DNA of 64,000 bases. Origin: an uncultured Oleiphilus sp. Lineage in GTDB: Bacteria > Pseudomonadota > Gammaproteobacteria > Pseudomonadales > Oleiphilaceae. Position 1 is the first letter of the stretch, and the number at the start of each line of letters is the position of its first letter. Below the pieces are notes generated by a model. The model did no database searches. It saw only the letters and a program-made list of their open reading frames with translations, and was not told the DNA's origin. The stretch covers positions 1 to 64,000 of the forward strand of contig CAJWAD010000006.1 of the NCBI GenBank assembly GCA_913020245.1, read 5' to 3'. Made by a program: the position numbers and the translations under genes. This document shows positions 31,994-43,312 of this stretch, piece by piece.

Positions 31994-33265
31994 TTAAGCC
32001 TGATCTAGCGCTTGAGCAATATCAGCAATAATATCATCGATATGTTCAATACCGACTGATATCCGCACAAGGTCTGCACTGACGCCAGCCTTGGCGAGTT
32101 CCTCGGCATCCAGTTGACGATGCGTTGTCGAGGCAGGATGGCAGGCGAGTGACTTCGCATCGCCTATATTCACTAAGCGAAGAATCATTTGCAGTGCATC
32201 GATAAAGCGTCCGCCGGCTTCTTGCCCACCTTTAATACCAAAACTCAGGATTCCTGAAGCGCGACCACCACACACCTTTTGGCAAGTCTCTTGAAATGGG
32301 CTATCCGATAATGCGGCGTAGTTTATCCAGTTGACTTTTGGATGTTGTTGCAAAAACTCGGCAACTTTTAGCGCATTTTCGCAATGCCGCTCCATGCGTA
32401 AGCCAAGTGTCTCCAGCCCTTGTAAGATCAAAAAGGCGCTGTGCGGTGACAGCGCAGAGCCGGTATTACGCAGCGGCACGACGCGGCAACGACCGATAAA
32501 CGCAGCGGGCCCGAGCGCTTCGGTGTACACAACTCCATGATAAGAGGGGTCGGGTTGATTGAATAATGGAAAGCGCTCTTTGTTCGCAACCCAATCAAAC
32601 TTACCTGAATCGACGATTACGCCGCCGATAGCGGTACCGTGGCCGCCAATATATTTGGTTAGTGAGTGCACGACGATATCGGCACCTAAATCAAATGGTC
32701 GACATAGATACGGAGTTGCGACGGTATTATCAACGATTACTGGAATGCCGTGACGATGCGCAATGTCGGCAAGCTTGCTGATGTCGACAATATTGCCGGC
32801 AGGATTACCAATTGACTCACAGAAAATAGCACGTGTTTTAGCATCAATGAGTGCTTCCAATGCTTCAAAATTATCATGTGATGCCATACGCACAGTAATC
32901 CCTTGTTGGGGGAAAGTATGTGCGAATAAATTATAGGTGCCGCCATATAATTGACTGATGCTGACAATGTTGTCGCCGGCTTGACAGAGACATTGAATTG
33001 AGTAGGTAATTGCCGCCATCCCTGAGGCGACGCCTAAGGCGCCAATGCCACCTTCCATTTCCGCAATGCGTTGCTCCAATACGGCGGTCGTTGGATTCAT
33101 AATGCGGGTATATATATTGCCGGGTACTTTTAAGTCGAATAGGTCAGCGCCATGCTGTGTGTCGTCAAACGTGTAGGAGGTGGTTTGGTAGATTGGGACC
33201 GCTGCGGCTTTGGTGGTGGCTTCAGACTCATAGCCATGATGTAGTGCAAGTGATTCGAGTTTCAT
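31994..33265 (-). CDS. metY: O-acetylhomoserine sulfhydrylase / cysteine synthase family PLP enzyme
   Basis: LHHGYESEATTKAAAVPIYQTTSYTFDDTQHGADLFDLKVPGNIYTRIMNPTTAVLEQRIAEMEGG; VHSLTKYIGGHGTAIGG. Confidence 0.94.
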   Translation of the reverse strand: MKLESLALHHGYESEATTKAAAVPIYQTTSYTFDDTQHGADLFDLKVPGNIYTRIMNPTTAVLEQRIAEMEGGIGALGVASGMAAITYSIQCLCQAGDNIVSISQLYGGTYNLFAHTFPQQGITVRMASHDNFEALEALIDAKTRAIFCESIGNPAGNIVDISKLADIAHRHGIPVIVDNTVATPYLCRPFDLGADIVVHSLTKYIGGHGTAIGGVIVDSGKFDWVANKERFPLFNQPDPSYHGVVYTEALGPAAFIGRCRVVPLRNTGSALSPHSAFLILQGLETLGLRMERHCENALKVAEFLQQHPKVNWINYAALSDSPFQETCQKVCGGRASGILSFGIKGGQEAGGRFIDALQMILRLVNIGDAKSLACHPASTTHRQLDAEELAKAGVSADLVRISVGIEHIDDIIADIAQALDQA

Positions 33266-33430
33266 ATATTTACCATTAGGTCTTTGTTAACGTCTTTGTT
33301 TGTGTATGCCGTTATTTTTGATGCGTCTCTCACTTCATGATCTAATCGCGTTTTGGCGCATAGTGCAAGGTGTGCCATCGCCTATCTTAAGCTCTATTTG
33401 TCGTTTTGTTATTAAAAGGTTTGTCGCGTT

Positions 33431-34045
33431 ATGAATCGAAAGAAATTTTTGAAATCTCTTCAAGCATTAACCGGCTGGCGTGAATCTGCCTTTATGCTAT
33501 GTTTGGCTGAGCGCGCGTTGCCGAATGCTGTGCTATTTTTAGATAGTACAAATACGCTTGAACTGGATGGACAGCGTTATCCTAAAGGACTACTCAGTTT
33601 GATGGATCAGAGCTGGGACGCTTTAATTGTGCAGCGGCAAGAAGACGTTATTATCGACTGTTTGGATAATGTTGTGGCGCAAATGCATCAAGAAGAGGGG
33701 CAAGATCAATATGGGATCCTGCCCACTAATGACTGTTTGGGAATTTGGGAGCAAGCCTTAGTGTCGGGTTTGAACCGCGATAAAAAACGGGCGCTCGACA
33801 TGAGCCAGTTATCTCTTGAAACAATTACGCAATTTTTGGAATTTTCGGTAGGTGATGACATGGACGAGAATGCACTCATCAAATTATTTGATACGCATGA
33901 CCTAGTGAAAAGGGAATTTTCTTTTCAAGAAGAAGCCGCTGATATGCTGCGGGCTTCACAAAGCCCAAGCACTGCATTCATAAAAGGGTTTCGTGCGCTT
34001 GCTGCAGATGATGGCGTCAGTAATATTGGCATTAGTATAGAATGA
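33431..34045 (+). CDS. YjaG family protein (DUF416)
   Basis: GWRESAFMLCLAERALPNAVLF...NPW-like spacing; C-terminal DGVSNIGISIE. Confidence 0.8.
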   Translation: MNRKKFLKSLQALTGWRESAFMLCLAERALPNAVLFLDSTNTLELDGQRYPKGLLSLMDQSWDALIVQRQEDVIIDCLDNVVAQMHQEEGQDQYGILPTNDCLGIWEQALVSGLNRDKKRALDMSQLSLETITQFLEFSVGDDMDENALIKLFDTHDLVKREFSFQEEAADMLRASQSPSTAFIKGFRALAADDGVSNIGISIE

Positions 34046-34100
34046 GCTGAGTAAAGGCAGAACATAAGAGGGATAGCGCATGTTAGTTAAAGGATTGAAC

Positions 34101-34979
34101 ATGAAGTACGTAGTGTGTCGAATTGTTTTGGCTGTCACGGTCTGCTATGGCTCGGGCGTTGCGCATGCTGAATACAAAGGGCTATTTTGGAGTATTTCAA
34201 AGGATGAACATACAGTTTACGCATTGGGCTCGGTGCATCTGGCGAATAAAAGCTTCTACCCGATGCCAGCCAATATCATGGCTGCGTTTGATAAGGCGGA
34301 TGAGTTGGTCGTGGAGGTTGATGATTCATTAATTAGCGCTGAAGAGCAGCAGGCATTACTAATGAAATATGCGCTATATCCGCCCGGACAGAATATTTAT
34401 ACGCAGCTTGCCCCGTCTGTTCTAGACCAAATAAGTATGCTGCTTGCAGAGTTTGATCAGCCCTTGAAGCGTTTTGCGCAGTACAAACCTGGCATGATTG
34501 GCGTGACCTTGTCAGCGTTGCAGGGCCAAAAAATGGGTTTCTCTGCTGATCAGGGTTTAGATCGCTATTTCTTGCAAAAAGCCAGATACAAAAAGTCCAT
34601 TCGCCAAGCGGAGGATTTTGAATTTCAAATGCAGTTGATCGGTGCACTGCCCGCGGACAATGCTATTTTAAGGGATGCGTTTGTCGATATGGCCGATTAT
34701 GAAGATATGTGGACGGAGATGATGCAGAGTTGGAAGGACGGTGATGCGGAGGCGATGTACGAAACGACTATTGCGACAGCTTTGCGAGATTTCCCCACGC
34801 TCAATCCATATTATGAGACTCTATTTTTTGATCGACATCCGCGCATGGAGGCCGCTATTGAAGACTGCTTCTCTGCGAAAAAAGTATGTTTCGTTCTCTA
34901 CGGTGCAGGGCATTTTTTAGGCGAGCGCGGTGTGCTTGCGGGACTGAAGAAACAAGGTTATTTGGTTAAACAGTTATGA
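34101..34979 (+). CDS. TraB/GumN family protein
   Basis: LFWSISKDEHTVYALGSVHLANKSFYPMPANIMAAFDKADELVVEVD; C-terminal CFVLYGAGHFLGERGVLAGLKKQGY. Confidence 0.93.
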   Translation: MKYVVCRIVLAVTVCYGSGVAHAEYKGLFWSISKDEHTVYALGSVHLANKSFYPMPANIMAAFDKADELVVEVDDSLISAEEQQALLMKYALYPPGQNIYTQLAPSVLDQISMLLAEFDQPLKRFAQYKPGMIGVTLSALQGQKMGFSADQGLDRYFLQKARYKKSIRQAEDFEFQMQLIGALPADNAILRDAFVDMADYEDMWTEMMQSWKDGDAEAMYETTIATALRDFPTLNPYYETLFFDRHPRMEAAIEDCFSAKKVCFVLYGAGHFLGERGVLAGLKKQGYLVKQL

Positions 34980-35007
34980 TTAATTTCAAATTTAGGTGCG
35001 TTGCTAT

Positions 35008-35970
35008 ATGTCTCGAGTACTAATTTGTTTTTCGTTGTTTGCGGCCTTGAGTGTCAGTATGTACTCGACGGCCGATGTTCCCCAGCTCGTTCTAGCAACA
35101 GGCGGGGTAACGGGTGTTTATTACCCTGCGGGCGGCTCTATTTGTCGTATGGTCAATCGCTTGCGTGCGGAGCATCGTATTCGGTGTTTGGTTGAAAGTA
35201 CCGATGGCTCTGTTTATAACCTCAAAAAGCTAAGGGAGCGCGACGTTAATTTCGCGGTTGTGCAGTCAGATTGGCAATTCCATGCAATGCAAGGAAATCG
35301 AGATTTCGCGGGGGTCGGCGCAGATAAAACTTTACGAAGCGTATTTGCCTTGCATAGCGAGGCCTTCACGGTCGTCGCGCGCGCGGACGCCGGAATACGC
35401 TCTTTTGCTGATTTGAAAGACAAGCGTGTGAATATTGGAAATGAAGGGTCGGGTCAGCGTGCCACCATGACTTGGTTGATGGGTAAGCTAGACTGGAATT
35501 TTGATGTGTTCAAATCAGTACATGATCTTAATTCCGCAGATCAAGCAAAGGGCTTATGTGACAACAAATTTGATGCTTTTGTATTTGTCGCCGGCTATCC
35601 AAACAGCGCCATTAAACAGGCCACAACGGAATGTGAAAGCGTATTGGTTGAGGTAAAGGGTGAAAAGATTAAACAGGCCATCAGGGATTCACCCTATTAT
35701 CGCATGCAAGACATTCCAGGTGGTATTTATCGGGGCAATGATGAACCGATAAAAACCTTTGGCGTTGACGCAACCTTGGTCACCTCAGGTGATGTAAATA
35801 ACAAACTGGTTTATCAGCTTGTTCGCTCGGTATTTGAAAACTTTGAGAGTTTTCGTAAATTACATCCTGCGTTAAGAACGCTAGACAAAAGGCGTATGAC
35901 AAAAGCTGGACTAAGTGCACCGCTGCATGAAGGGGCCATACAATATTTCAAAGAAGCGGACCTCATGTAG
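35008..35970 (+). CDS. TAXI family TRAP transporter solute-binding subunit
   Basis: LVLATGGVTGVYYPAGGSICRMVNR; NIGNEGSGQRATMTWLM. Confidence 0.93.
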   Translation: MSRVLICFSLFAALSVSMYSTADVPQLVLATGGVTGVYYPAGGSICRMVNRLRAEHRIRCLVESTDGSVYNLKKLRERDVNFAVVQSDWQFHAMQGNRDFAGVGADKTLRSVFALHSEAFTVVARADAGIRSFADLKDKRVNIGNEGSGQRATMTWLMGKLDWNFDVFKSVHDLNSADQAKGLCDNKFDAFVFVAGYPNSAIKQATTECESVLVEVKGEKIKQAIRDSPYYRMQDIPGGIYRGNDEPIKTFGVDATLVTSGDVNNKLVYQLVRSVFENFESFRKLHPALRTLDKRRMTKAGLSAPLHEGAIQYFKEADLM

Positions 35971-36020
35971 TCAGCCATAAAGCGTTCGGCATGTTCGATT
36001 GCTTATTTTAAACAGCTAAT

Positions 36021-36060
36021 TACGCACACCAGCCAGGTATCAATCTGGCTGGTGTGCGTA
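36021..36060. terminator. Hairpin between convergent TAXI gene and glyS, likely terminator
   Basis: 16-bp perfect stem TACGCACACCAGCCAG-gtatcaat-CTGGCTGGTGTGCGTA. Confidence 0.75.
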
Positions 36061-36085
36061 TTTATTTCCTTGCTGCGTTTATCTA

Positions 36086-38155
36086 TTAACGGGAGAGAAG
36101 CGAAATGTCAGCGACGTGCAAAAACAAGGCCCGCAAGCTTTGGAGCAGAGCAATTCGATTATTGCGAAGGGTTTCCTCGTTTGCCATCACCATTACTTCA
36201 TCAAAGAAACGATCGACAGGTGCCTGCAGGCTCGCCAGTGCTTTCAGTGCTTTTTCATAGTCGCCTGCTTCAAAACTTGGCATGACTTCCGCAGATTTTT
36301 CTTCAAGCACTAAGGCAAGATTTTGTTCAGCGGGCTCACTCAGCAGGTCGGGATTTACACTGAGCTTTGCATCGATATTTTGCTTGCTCAATATGTTAGA
36401 TACACGTTTATTTGCCGACGCTAATGCGACCGCTGCATCAATCGCCATAAATGAGTCGACAGCTCGAATACGCTTATCGAAATCAAGCGGTTTTGTTGGG
36501 CGGCGCGCACTGACTGACAGGAACACTTCGGCCGAAATATTTTCGTCATCATAACGGGCACGAAAACGCTCGAGCAAATAATCGATTAATTGCTTGGTGA
36601 TGTTTTTGTTTTCAAGCTCTTCGTGGCATTCAATCGCCCATGTAATTAAGTCTTCTAAGTCCAGAGGCAGTTTCTTTTCAACAATGATACGTAATATACC
36701 CAACGAAGCGCGACGGAGTGCAAAGGGGTCTTTGGTGCCGCTAGGTGGCTGATTAATTCCGAATAAGCCAACCAGTGAATCGAGCTTTTCGGCAATTGAT
36801 ACAGCGCAACCCGTAGGCGTGCTAGGCAATGGTCCACCCGCATATTTCGGCATGTATTGTTCGTTAAGCGCCAGTGAAACTTCTTCGTTTTCACCATCAT
36901 GTAGTGCGTAGTGATAAGCCATGATGCCCTGTAAGTCAGTAAACTCTAGCACCATCTCGCTAACCAGATCAGATTTCGCGAGTTCACCCGCCCGTTTAGC
37001 AAGCGTTGGTTCAGATCCAATGGCCAATGCAATACGTTCTGCGAGTTTGGCTACGCGTTCGGTTTTATCGTAAATCGTCCCTAGTTTATTTTGGAAGACG
37101 ATTTTTTTTAGTAGTTCGCGCTTGTCAGCTAAGCTTGTTTTCTTATCTGTTTTAAAGAAGAAGGCCGCATCGGCCAGGCGTGGTCGAATCACACGCTCAT
37201 TGCCTGAAATTACTTGCTTAGGGTCTTTACTCTCGATGTTCGACAGTGTGATGAACAAAGGCATGATTTTGCCGTCACCATCGAGCGCATGGAAATATTT
37301 TTGATGCTCTTTCATTGAAGAGATCAAGGCCTCAGCAGGTACTTGCAAGAATTCGACATCGAATTTGCCAACCAGCGGCACCGGCCATTCATTTAAAGCG
37401 CACACTTCGTCAAGCAAGTCTTCATCAATAATGGCTAGACCACCGACGTTCTCAGCAGCTTGCGTGACGCCCTTACGAATTTTTTCTTTACGTATTTCGT
37501 AATCAGCAATGACTTTACCTTCGTCTAACAACTGCTGTGCATATGTGCTAGGTGATTCAATGCTAATATCTCCAGTGCTGTGGAAACGGTGACCGCGAGT
37601 CGTCTTGCCGTGACGAATACCCAGGGTTTTACCCTCAACCACGTCGTTACCAAGTAACATAACGATCCACTGCACAGGTCGAACGAATTCTACTTTTTCT
37701 GCACCCCAGCGCATGCGTTTAGGAATGGGTAGGTCGGCCAAAGACTGATTAACGATGTCGCCGATTAGAGCCTGAGTTGTATGTCCTGCCTCGGTGCTTC
37801 GATAGACTAACCATGTGCCCTTGGGTGTATCCATTTCCTCGAGCTGATCCGGGTTAATCCCTAATGAGTTCGTAAAACCAGTGAGCGCGCGCGTAGCTTG
37901 ACCTTGGGCATCAAATGCTGCTTGTTTGGATGGCCCTCGTTTTTCAACCGCTTTGTCCGGTTGTTGTGTTTGTAATTCGTTGATCACAAGTGCCAATCGT
38001 CTTGGACTTGCATAGCTTGCCGTTTCACCATGACAAATGCCTGCGTCCTTTAACCCCTTGAGAATGCCCTCGCTGAACGCAATGGAAAGCTTTTTAAGTG
38101 CTTTCGGTGGAAGTTCTTCGGTGCCAATTTCAACAATAAAATCTTGCATCGTCAT
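36086..38155 (-). CDS. glyS: Glycyl-tRNA synthetase beta subunit
   Basis: [52 protein letters not shown]-like region. Confidence 0.97.
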   Translation of the reverse strand: MTMQDFIVEIGTEELPPKALKKLSIAFSEGILKGLKDAGICHGETASYASPRRLALVINELQTQQPDKAVEKRGPSKQAAFDAQGQATRALTGFTNSLGINPDQLEEMDTPKGTWLVYRSTEAGHTTQALIGDIVNQSLADLPIPKRMRWGAEKVEFVRPVQWIVMLLGNDVVEGKTLGIRHGKTTRGHRFHSTGDISIESPSTYAQQLLDEGKVIADYEIRKEKIRKGVTQAAENVGGLAIIDEDLLDEVCALNEWPVPLVGKFDVEFLQVPAEALISSMKEHQKYFHALDGDGKIMPLFITLSNIESKDPKQVISGNERVIRPRLADAAFFFKTDKKTSLADKRELLKKIVFQNKLGTIYDKTERVAKLAERIALAIGSEPTLAKRAGELAKSDLVSEMVLEFTDLQGIMAYHYALHDGENEEVSLALNEQYMPKYAGGPLPSTPTGCAVSIAEKLDSLVGLFGINQPPSGTKDPFALRRASLGILRIIVEKKLPLDLEDLITWAIECHEELENKNITKQLIDYLLERFRARYDDENISAEVFLSVSARRPTKPLDFDKRIRAVDSFMAIDAAVALASANKRVSNILSKQNIDAKLSVNPDLLSEPAEQNLALVLEEKSAEVMPSFEAGDYEKALKALASLQAPVDRFFDEVMVMANEETLRNNRIALLQSLRALFLHVADISLLSR

Positions 38156-39126
38156 GCGCGTTTCCCCTTTTTTTTATCAGCACTCTCTGCGGTTTTTGCA
38201 AGGACCTCTTCACGTAATGCCTCAGTCGCAAGTGGGAAGCCGAGGGACTTACGGCTATCGAAGTAGGCCTGCGCAACGGCGCGCGCTAAGCTGCGGACAC
38301 GCAAAATAAAACGCTGACGTTCCGTCACTGAGATCGCATGGCGTGCATCGAGCATATTGAAAGTATGGGAGGCCTTCAGTACCAACTCATAGGCAGGTAA
38401 CGGAAGTCCAAGCTCAATCAAACGCTGGCTTTCTGATTCGTAAGTATCGAAATTGGTAAATAATGATGGGACATCTGCTTGCTCAAAATTGTAAGTTGAC
38501 ATCTCCACTTCGTTTTGATGAAAAACATCACCGTAGGTTACCTCGCCGTCTGGACCGCTTGCCCAAATCAGATCGTAAACGCTATCAACCCCTTGTAGGT
38601 ACATTGCGATACGTTCCAGGCCATAGGTAATTTCGCCCGTGACTGGATAACATTCTAGCCCGCCAACTTGTTGGAAATAGGTGAATTGGGTGACTTCCAT
38701 GCCATTCAACCACACTTCCCAGCCAAGGCCCCAAGCACCGAGTGTGGGGGATTCCCAATTGTCTTCTACGAACCGGATATCGTGGACATTGGTGTCAACG
38801 CCCATGGCGGTTAATGATTCAAGATAAAGCTCTTGAATATTCAGCGGTGACGGCTTCATGACAACTTGAAATTGATAGTAATGTTGCAGGCGATTTGGGT
38901 TTTCACCGTAGCGACCATCCGTAGGGCGCCGGCTCGGTTGCACATAGGCTGCATTCCATGTTTCGGGACCGATAGAGCGCAAGAATGTTGCTGGATGGAA
39001 AGTGCCTGCGCCGACTTCCATATCGAGGGGCTGCAGTACGACGCAACCTTTACTAGCCCAGAAATTTTGGAGAGCCAGAATCAAACCTTGGAAGGTTTTG
39101 ACATCTGGATTAGATTGATCTGCCAC
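38152..39126 (-). CDS. glyQ: Glycyl-tRNA synthetase alpha subunit
   Basis: [45 protein letters not shown]; 4-bp overlap with glyS. Confidence 0.98.
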   Translation of the reverse strand: MADQSNPDVKTFQGLILALQNFWASKGCVVLQPLDMEVGAGTFHPATFLRSIGPETWNAAYVQPSRRPTDGRYGENPNRLQHYYQFQVVMKPSPLNIQELYLESLTAMGVDTNVHDIRFVEDNWESPTLGAWGLGWEVWLNGMEVTQFTYFQQVGGLECYPVTGEITYGLERIAMYLQGVDSVYDLIWASGPDGEVTYGDVFHQNEVEMSTYNFEQADVPSLFTNFDTYESESQRLIELGLPLPAYELVLKASHTFNMLDARHAISVTERQRFILRVRSLARAVAQAYFDSRKSLGFPLATEALREEVLAKTAESADKKKGKRA

Positions 39127-39256
39127 GTGTATTTACCCACAATTATTTTCATTCATTGTCTGCGTTGCATGGCGGCACCTTGCCGACAACTGAACTGCCA
39201 CGTATTCAGACAAAACTGCGCGGCATTATACCCCATCTAAAAGTCGTGTTGCTGTC

Positions 39257-39697
39257 TTATTGCGCGATATATTTCAAAATTTCGACGACTTGTTCAGGGG
39301 TTTGCGTTACTGCCATCGCCGCACCGTCAATTTCCTTGAGAGGGTGGGTGATTTGCGGGTCATGAATGACGATGATAGGTTTGCCCAGCCCAATTGCAAT
39401 ACCGGCTTCAAATGCTGCGTTCCATTGCTTGTATTTGTCGCCAAAACGAACAACAACCAGGTCAGCCTTTGCAATCATGGTATTGGTTCGAAGTGAATTG
39501 ATCTTCGCTGCTTTGTGATCTTTCCAAAAATCCTGCTCTTCTTCGCCAAGAATACGCACCCCGACGGCATCACTGTCTTGGTGATTAGTCACAGGTGCTA
39601 AGCAAGTTATCGCGAGTCCGGCTTCACTGATACCGGTAACGATGCGCTCGCGCCAATCAGTATGAATTTCACCAGAAAGGTAAACGGAATATTGCAT
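39257..39697 (-). CDS. YtoQ family protein
   Basis: YSVYLSGEIHTDWRERI; NTMIAKADLVVVRFGDKYKQWNAAFEAGIAIGLGKPIIVIHD. Confidence 0.88.
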   Translation of the reverse strand: MQYSVYLSGEIHTDWRERIVTGISEAGLAITCLAPVTNHQDSDAVGVRILGEEEQDFWKDHKAAKINSLRTNTMIAKADLVVVRFGDKYKQWNAAFEAGIAIGLGKPIIVIHDPQITHPLKEIDGAAMAVTQTPEQVVEILKYIAQ

Positions 39698-39835
39698 ACA
39701 AGTCCCTCAAACGTTAATAATAGCGTTGTAATTGTCTGTTAATCAGAGAGATGAAGTTTAAACAAGTAAGTGTATAGACCTCAATAAGCGTAAAAAAAAG
39801 AGTGAGGATAAGCACGTTTTAGCAAGAGGTATTGC

Positions 39836-40408
39836 ATGGCCATTTATGATCACAAATATGGCGAGTTGTCTTATTTTCGTGTTTACCGCGCATGGGGCGG
39901 TAAAGAATATCAAGAGTATGTCCGAATTAAAGACAGCAAAGATGAGCAGGCTGCCTATCAACTGGCCCAGAAGCTTGATGCGCAAGCTGCGAAAGCGCAG
40001 CACGCGTTTTATCAAGCGCAAACACGATCTGCCGGTTATCATGTTCGCTCCGATGGTTCGATAAAGGGTTTGCGTAGGATTAATGTGACCCGAGATGGCC
40101 GCGCGCCAGCAGAAGTTTTTGAGTTGCGAATTAATGTGCCGTGGGACAAGAAAATTAAGCGCACAACGATTTCGATTGCAGTGCATGGCGAAGAGGCTGC
40201 TTTTGCGAAATCATTAGCCAAGATTGCGCATTGGTACGAGTTATCGGAAGATTCTGACGCGTATAAGGGGATGCGGGCGACGGCAGCTTTTTACTTGCAA
40301 AGAAGCAATGGCAGTGTTGCTGAGACTGTATTGCAGCGAGCAAAGAGTGAATTAGAGCTGTTAAAAGGCGGGTTGTTAAATCGTTTTAAACGACTCAAGA
40401 CAGCCTAG
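39836..40408 (+). CDS. Uncharacterised 190-aa protein, possible AP2-like DNA-binding segments
   Basis: Single intact ORF; SIKGLRRINVTRDGRAPAEVFELRINVPWDKKIKRTTISIAVHGEEAAFAKSLAKIAHWY has AP2-like strand/helix spacing (inference). Confidence 0.7.
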   Translation: MAIYDHKYGELSYFRVYRAWGGKEYQEYVRIKDSKDEQAAYQLAQKLDAQAAKAQHAFYQAQTRSAGYHVRSDGSIKGLRRINVTRDGRAPAEVFELRINVPWDKKIKRTTISIAVHGEEAAFAKSLAKIAHWYELSEDSDAYKGMRATAAFYLQRSNGSVAETVLQRAKSELELLKGGLLNRFKRLKTA

Positions 40409-40429
40409 CTTTTCGTATCTGTCTCTGCA

Positions 40430-41878
40430 CTATGACCGCCAAAATGCTGGGGTAAACAAAACCAGCAGTGTAAATATTTCGAGGCGTCCGAGCAGCATTG
40501 CAAAGCACAGAACCCACTTCGCGAAGTCAGGCAGATCGCCGTAGTGGGTCGCGACTGCACCTAGCCCCGGACCCAAGTTGTTGATACATGCGCCCACCGC
40601 AGACCAAGCGGTCACTTGATCTAAGCCCGCCGCTAACAAAAGAAGTAACAAAATAACGAACATCAATAGGTAAACCGAGAAGAAGCCCCATACCGCCTCC
40701 AACACGCGGTCCGGTACGGGCTTTTTGCCTATTTTGATTGGGATAATGGCGTTTGGATGAATGAGGCGTTTAATTTCTCGTAAACCTTGTTTGAAGATTA
40801 ACAAAATTCGTATCGCTTTCATGCCGCCGCCTGTTGAGCCCGCGCACCCGCCAACAAACGCCACGACAAATAATAAAAAAGGCAAAACGAAGGGCCAGCT
40901 TGAGAAATCAGCTGTGGCGTACCCTGTAGTGGTAGCAATGGAGACCACTTCAAAGGTACCTTTGATGACGGCATCGAATAGATTATAAGAGTCACTAATG
41001 TAAAGGGTCGCAATAGTCACAACACAAACCCCGAGCATAATCGAGGCGTAGAAGCGGAATTCAGGATCCCTTAGATAAACTTTGGGCGTGTTGGCGCGCC
41101 AAGCCGTGAAGTGCAGTGCAAAATTCACGCCTGACACAAACATGAAGAATATAGCGACAAGCTCAATAATAGGGCTATTAAAATAGCCGATACTTGCATC
41201 ATGCGTTGAGTAACCACCGATCGCGATGGTCGAAAAACTGTGCGCAATGGCATCAAATCCATCCATACCAGCTGCCCAATAAGCCGATGCACAGAGTACG
41301 GTTAACCCGAGGTAGATGTACCAAAGGGCTTTCGCTGTTTCAGTGATGCGCGGGGTAAGTTTACTATCCTTAACCGGTCCCGGCGCTTCCGCTCTGTAAA
41401 GCTGCATACCACCAACGCCGAGCATTGGTAGGACGGCAACGGCGAGTACAATTAAACCCATTCCGCCCAACCATTGTAGTTGTTGGCGGTACCAAAGAAT
41501 CGATTTAGGTAGATCATCTAGGCCAGTAATCACGGTGGCGCCAGTGGTGCTTAACCCCGAGAGCGACTCAAAGTAGGCGTCAACAAAAGAAAGGCTCGGT
41601 TGATCAGAGAGGTAAAGAGGGACTGAACCACTTAGACTCAGCACCAACCAAAACAGAACGGTAATCAAGAAACCGTCGCGTACACGCAGTTCTTTTTTCT
41701 GATTGCTCAGAGGCATCCAGATAAGCAAGCCGAGCCCCAGCGTTAATGCGAAGGCGTGTGTAAAGGTGAGCACTTGGCCATCATCATAGATAAACGACAC
41801 ACCTATAGACGGCAGCATGGTAATGCTGAATAACATTAGGAGTAAGCCTAACATTCTGCCGATCGTTGTATATTGCAT
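40430..41878 (-). CDS. trkH: Trk system potassium uptake protein TrkH
   Basis: SGLSTTGATVITGLDDLP; STTGGGMKAIR-type filter region (GGCAGSTGGGMKAIRILL). Confidence 0.96.
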   Translation of the reverse strand: MQYTTIGRMLGLLLMLFSITMLPSIGVSFIYDDGQVLTFTHAFALTLGLGLLIWMPLSNQKKELRVRDGFLITVLFWLVLSLSGSVPLYLSDQPSLSFVDAYFESLSGLSTTGATVITGLDDLPKSILWYRQQLQWLGGMGLIVLAVAVLPMLGVGGMQLYRAEAPGPVKDSKLTPRITETAKALWYIYLGLTVLCASAYWAAGMDGFDAIAHSFSTIAIGGYSTHDASIGYFNSPIIELVAIFFMFVSGVNFALHFTAWRANTPKVYLRDPEFRFYASIMLGVCVVTIATLYISDSYNLFDAVIKGTFEVVSIATTTGYATADFSSWPFVLPFLLFVVAFVGGCAGSTGGGMKAIRILLIFKQGLREIKRLIHPNAIIPIKIGKKPVPDRVLEAVWGFFSVYLLMFVILLLLLLAAGLDQVTAWSAVGACINNLGPGLGAVATHYGDLPDFAKWVLCFAMLLGRLEIFTLLVLFTPAFWRS

Positions 41879-41914
41879 GTCTTAAGAGGTCTCTATAAAT
41901 GCTGGAGTAGTCTG

Positions 41915-43288
41915 TTAGAAAAAGCTCAAGCCAACCTGAAAAAGCTTTTCTACTTCGCGAATTTTGCGCTTATCTATCAAGAATAAAATGACATGGTCAT
42001 CGGGCTCGATACGAATATGATCGTGTGCAATTAAGACTTGTTTCTTGCGCACAATGGCACCAATGGTTGTGCCACTGGGCAAAGCAATTTCGTCAAGGCG
42101 TTTACCGACTACTTTTGACGATCGATGATCACCGTGTGCAATCGCTTCAATGGCCTCTGCCGCGCCGCGTCGTAATGCGTGTACATTCACCACATCGCCC
42201 CGACGAATATGCGTCAATAAACTACCAATAGTAGTTTGTTGCGGCGACACAGCAATATCAATTTCGCCGCCTTGGATAAGATCTACATAGTCAGGGTTGC
42301 TGATTAATGTGATCACCTTGCGAGCGCCAACACGCTTGGCCAACATTGAGGCCATTATGTTGGCTTCATCGTCATTCGTAACCGCAATGAAAACATCGGT
42401 GTCTTCGATATTTTCCTCCAATAGCATGTCTTTGTCCGCGGCATTGCCTTGCAGAACGATGGTTTTCTCTAACCGCTCGGATAATTGCACGCAGCGAGGG
42501 TGATGCGTTTCAATAATTTTGACATGGTAGCGGCGTTCCAGCTTGCTCGCGAGGCTTGCGCCAATGTTACCGCCACCTGCAATAATAATGCGTTTGTAGC
42601 TGCCTTCTAGCGGTTGAAGCTCGCTCATTACTGCGCGGATGTGATCGGTTGCGGCAATGAAGAAAACTTCATCACCCTCTTGAATAATCGTACTTCCGCT
42701 TGGAATGATTGGGCTGCCATCGCGAAAAATGGCAGCGACTCGTGTATCAATATTTGGCATGTGCTCGCGAATGGCCGCTAATTCATGACCGATAAGTGGG
42801 CCGCCGTTACATGCACGAATGGCAATCAATCGTGCTTTGCCGTCTGCAAAGTCGAGTGCTTGCAGTGCACCAGGGTATTCTAATAAGCGAGTGATGTGTT
42901 TTGTCACTACTTGCTCTGGGCTGATGAGAACATCAACTGGAACCGCTTCATTACGAAATAATGCTTTATTGTTGAGATACGAGGGCGCGCGAACTCGACT
43001 TATTTTTGTCGGTGTCTTGAACAAGGAATGCGCTACCTGGCAAGCCATCATATTTACCTCATCACTGTTTGCAACCGCGATGAGCATATCGGCGTCTTCA
43101 GCGCCGGCTTGCTGCAACACATCAGGATAAGAACCTTGACCCTCAATGGTGCGAATGTCGAGCCGATCTTGCAGTTCGCGCAGCCGTACCGCATTGTTAT
43201 CAATTACGGTGATGTCATTTTCTTCACGGGCTAAGTTTTCCGCGAGTGTCCCGCCTACCTGTCCAGCGCCCACGATTAATATTTTCAT
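41915..43288 (-). CDS. trkA: Trk system potassium transporter TrkA
   Basis: [30 protein letters not shown]; duplicated RCK domains. Confidence 0.97.
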   Translation of the reverse strand: MKILIVGAGQVGGTLAENLAREENDITVIDNNAVRLRELQDRLDIRTIEGQGSYPDVLQQAGAEDADMLIAVANSDEVNMMACQVAHSLFKTPTKISRVRAPSYLNNKALFRNEAVPVDVLISPEQVVTKHITRLLEYPGALQALDFADGKARLIAIRACNGGPLIGHELAAIREHMPNIDTRVAAIFRDGSPIIPSGSTIIQEGDEVFFIAATDHIRAVMSELQPLEGSYKRIIIAGGGNIGASLASKLERRYHVKIIETHHPRCVQLSERLEKTIVLQGNAADKDMLLEENIEDTDVFIAVTNDDEANIMASMLAKRVGARKVITLISNPDYVDLIQGGEIDIAVSPQQTTIGSLLTHIRRGDVVNVHALRRGAAEAIEAIAHGDHRSSKVVGKRLDEIALPSGTTIGAIVRKKQVLIAHDHIRIEPDDHVILFLIDKRKIREVEKLFQVGLSFF

Positions 43289-43312
43289 ATTGGTTTAGCT
43301 ATCACTCATATT

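Noticed and set aside
39758-40186. 142-aa minus-strand ORF opposite the 39836..40408 gene
   Set aside because: Antisense shadow; the plus-strand protein has the more convincing composition
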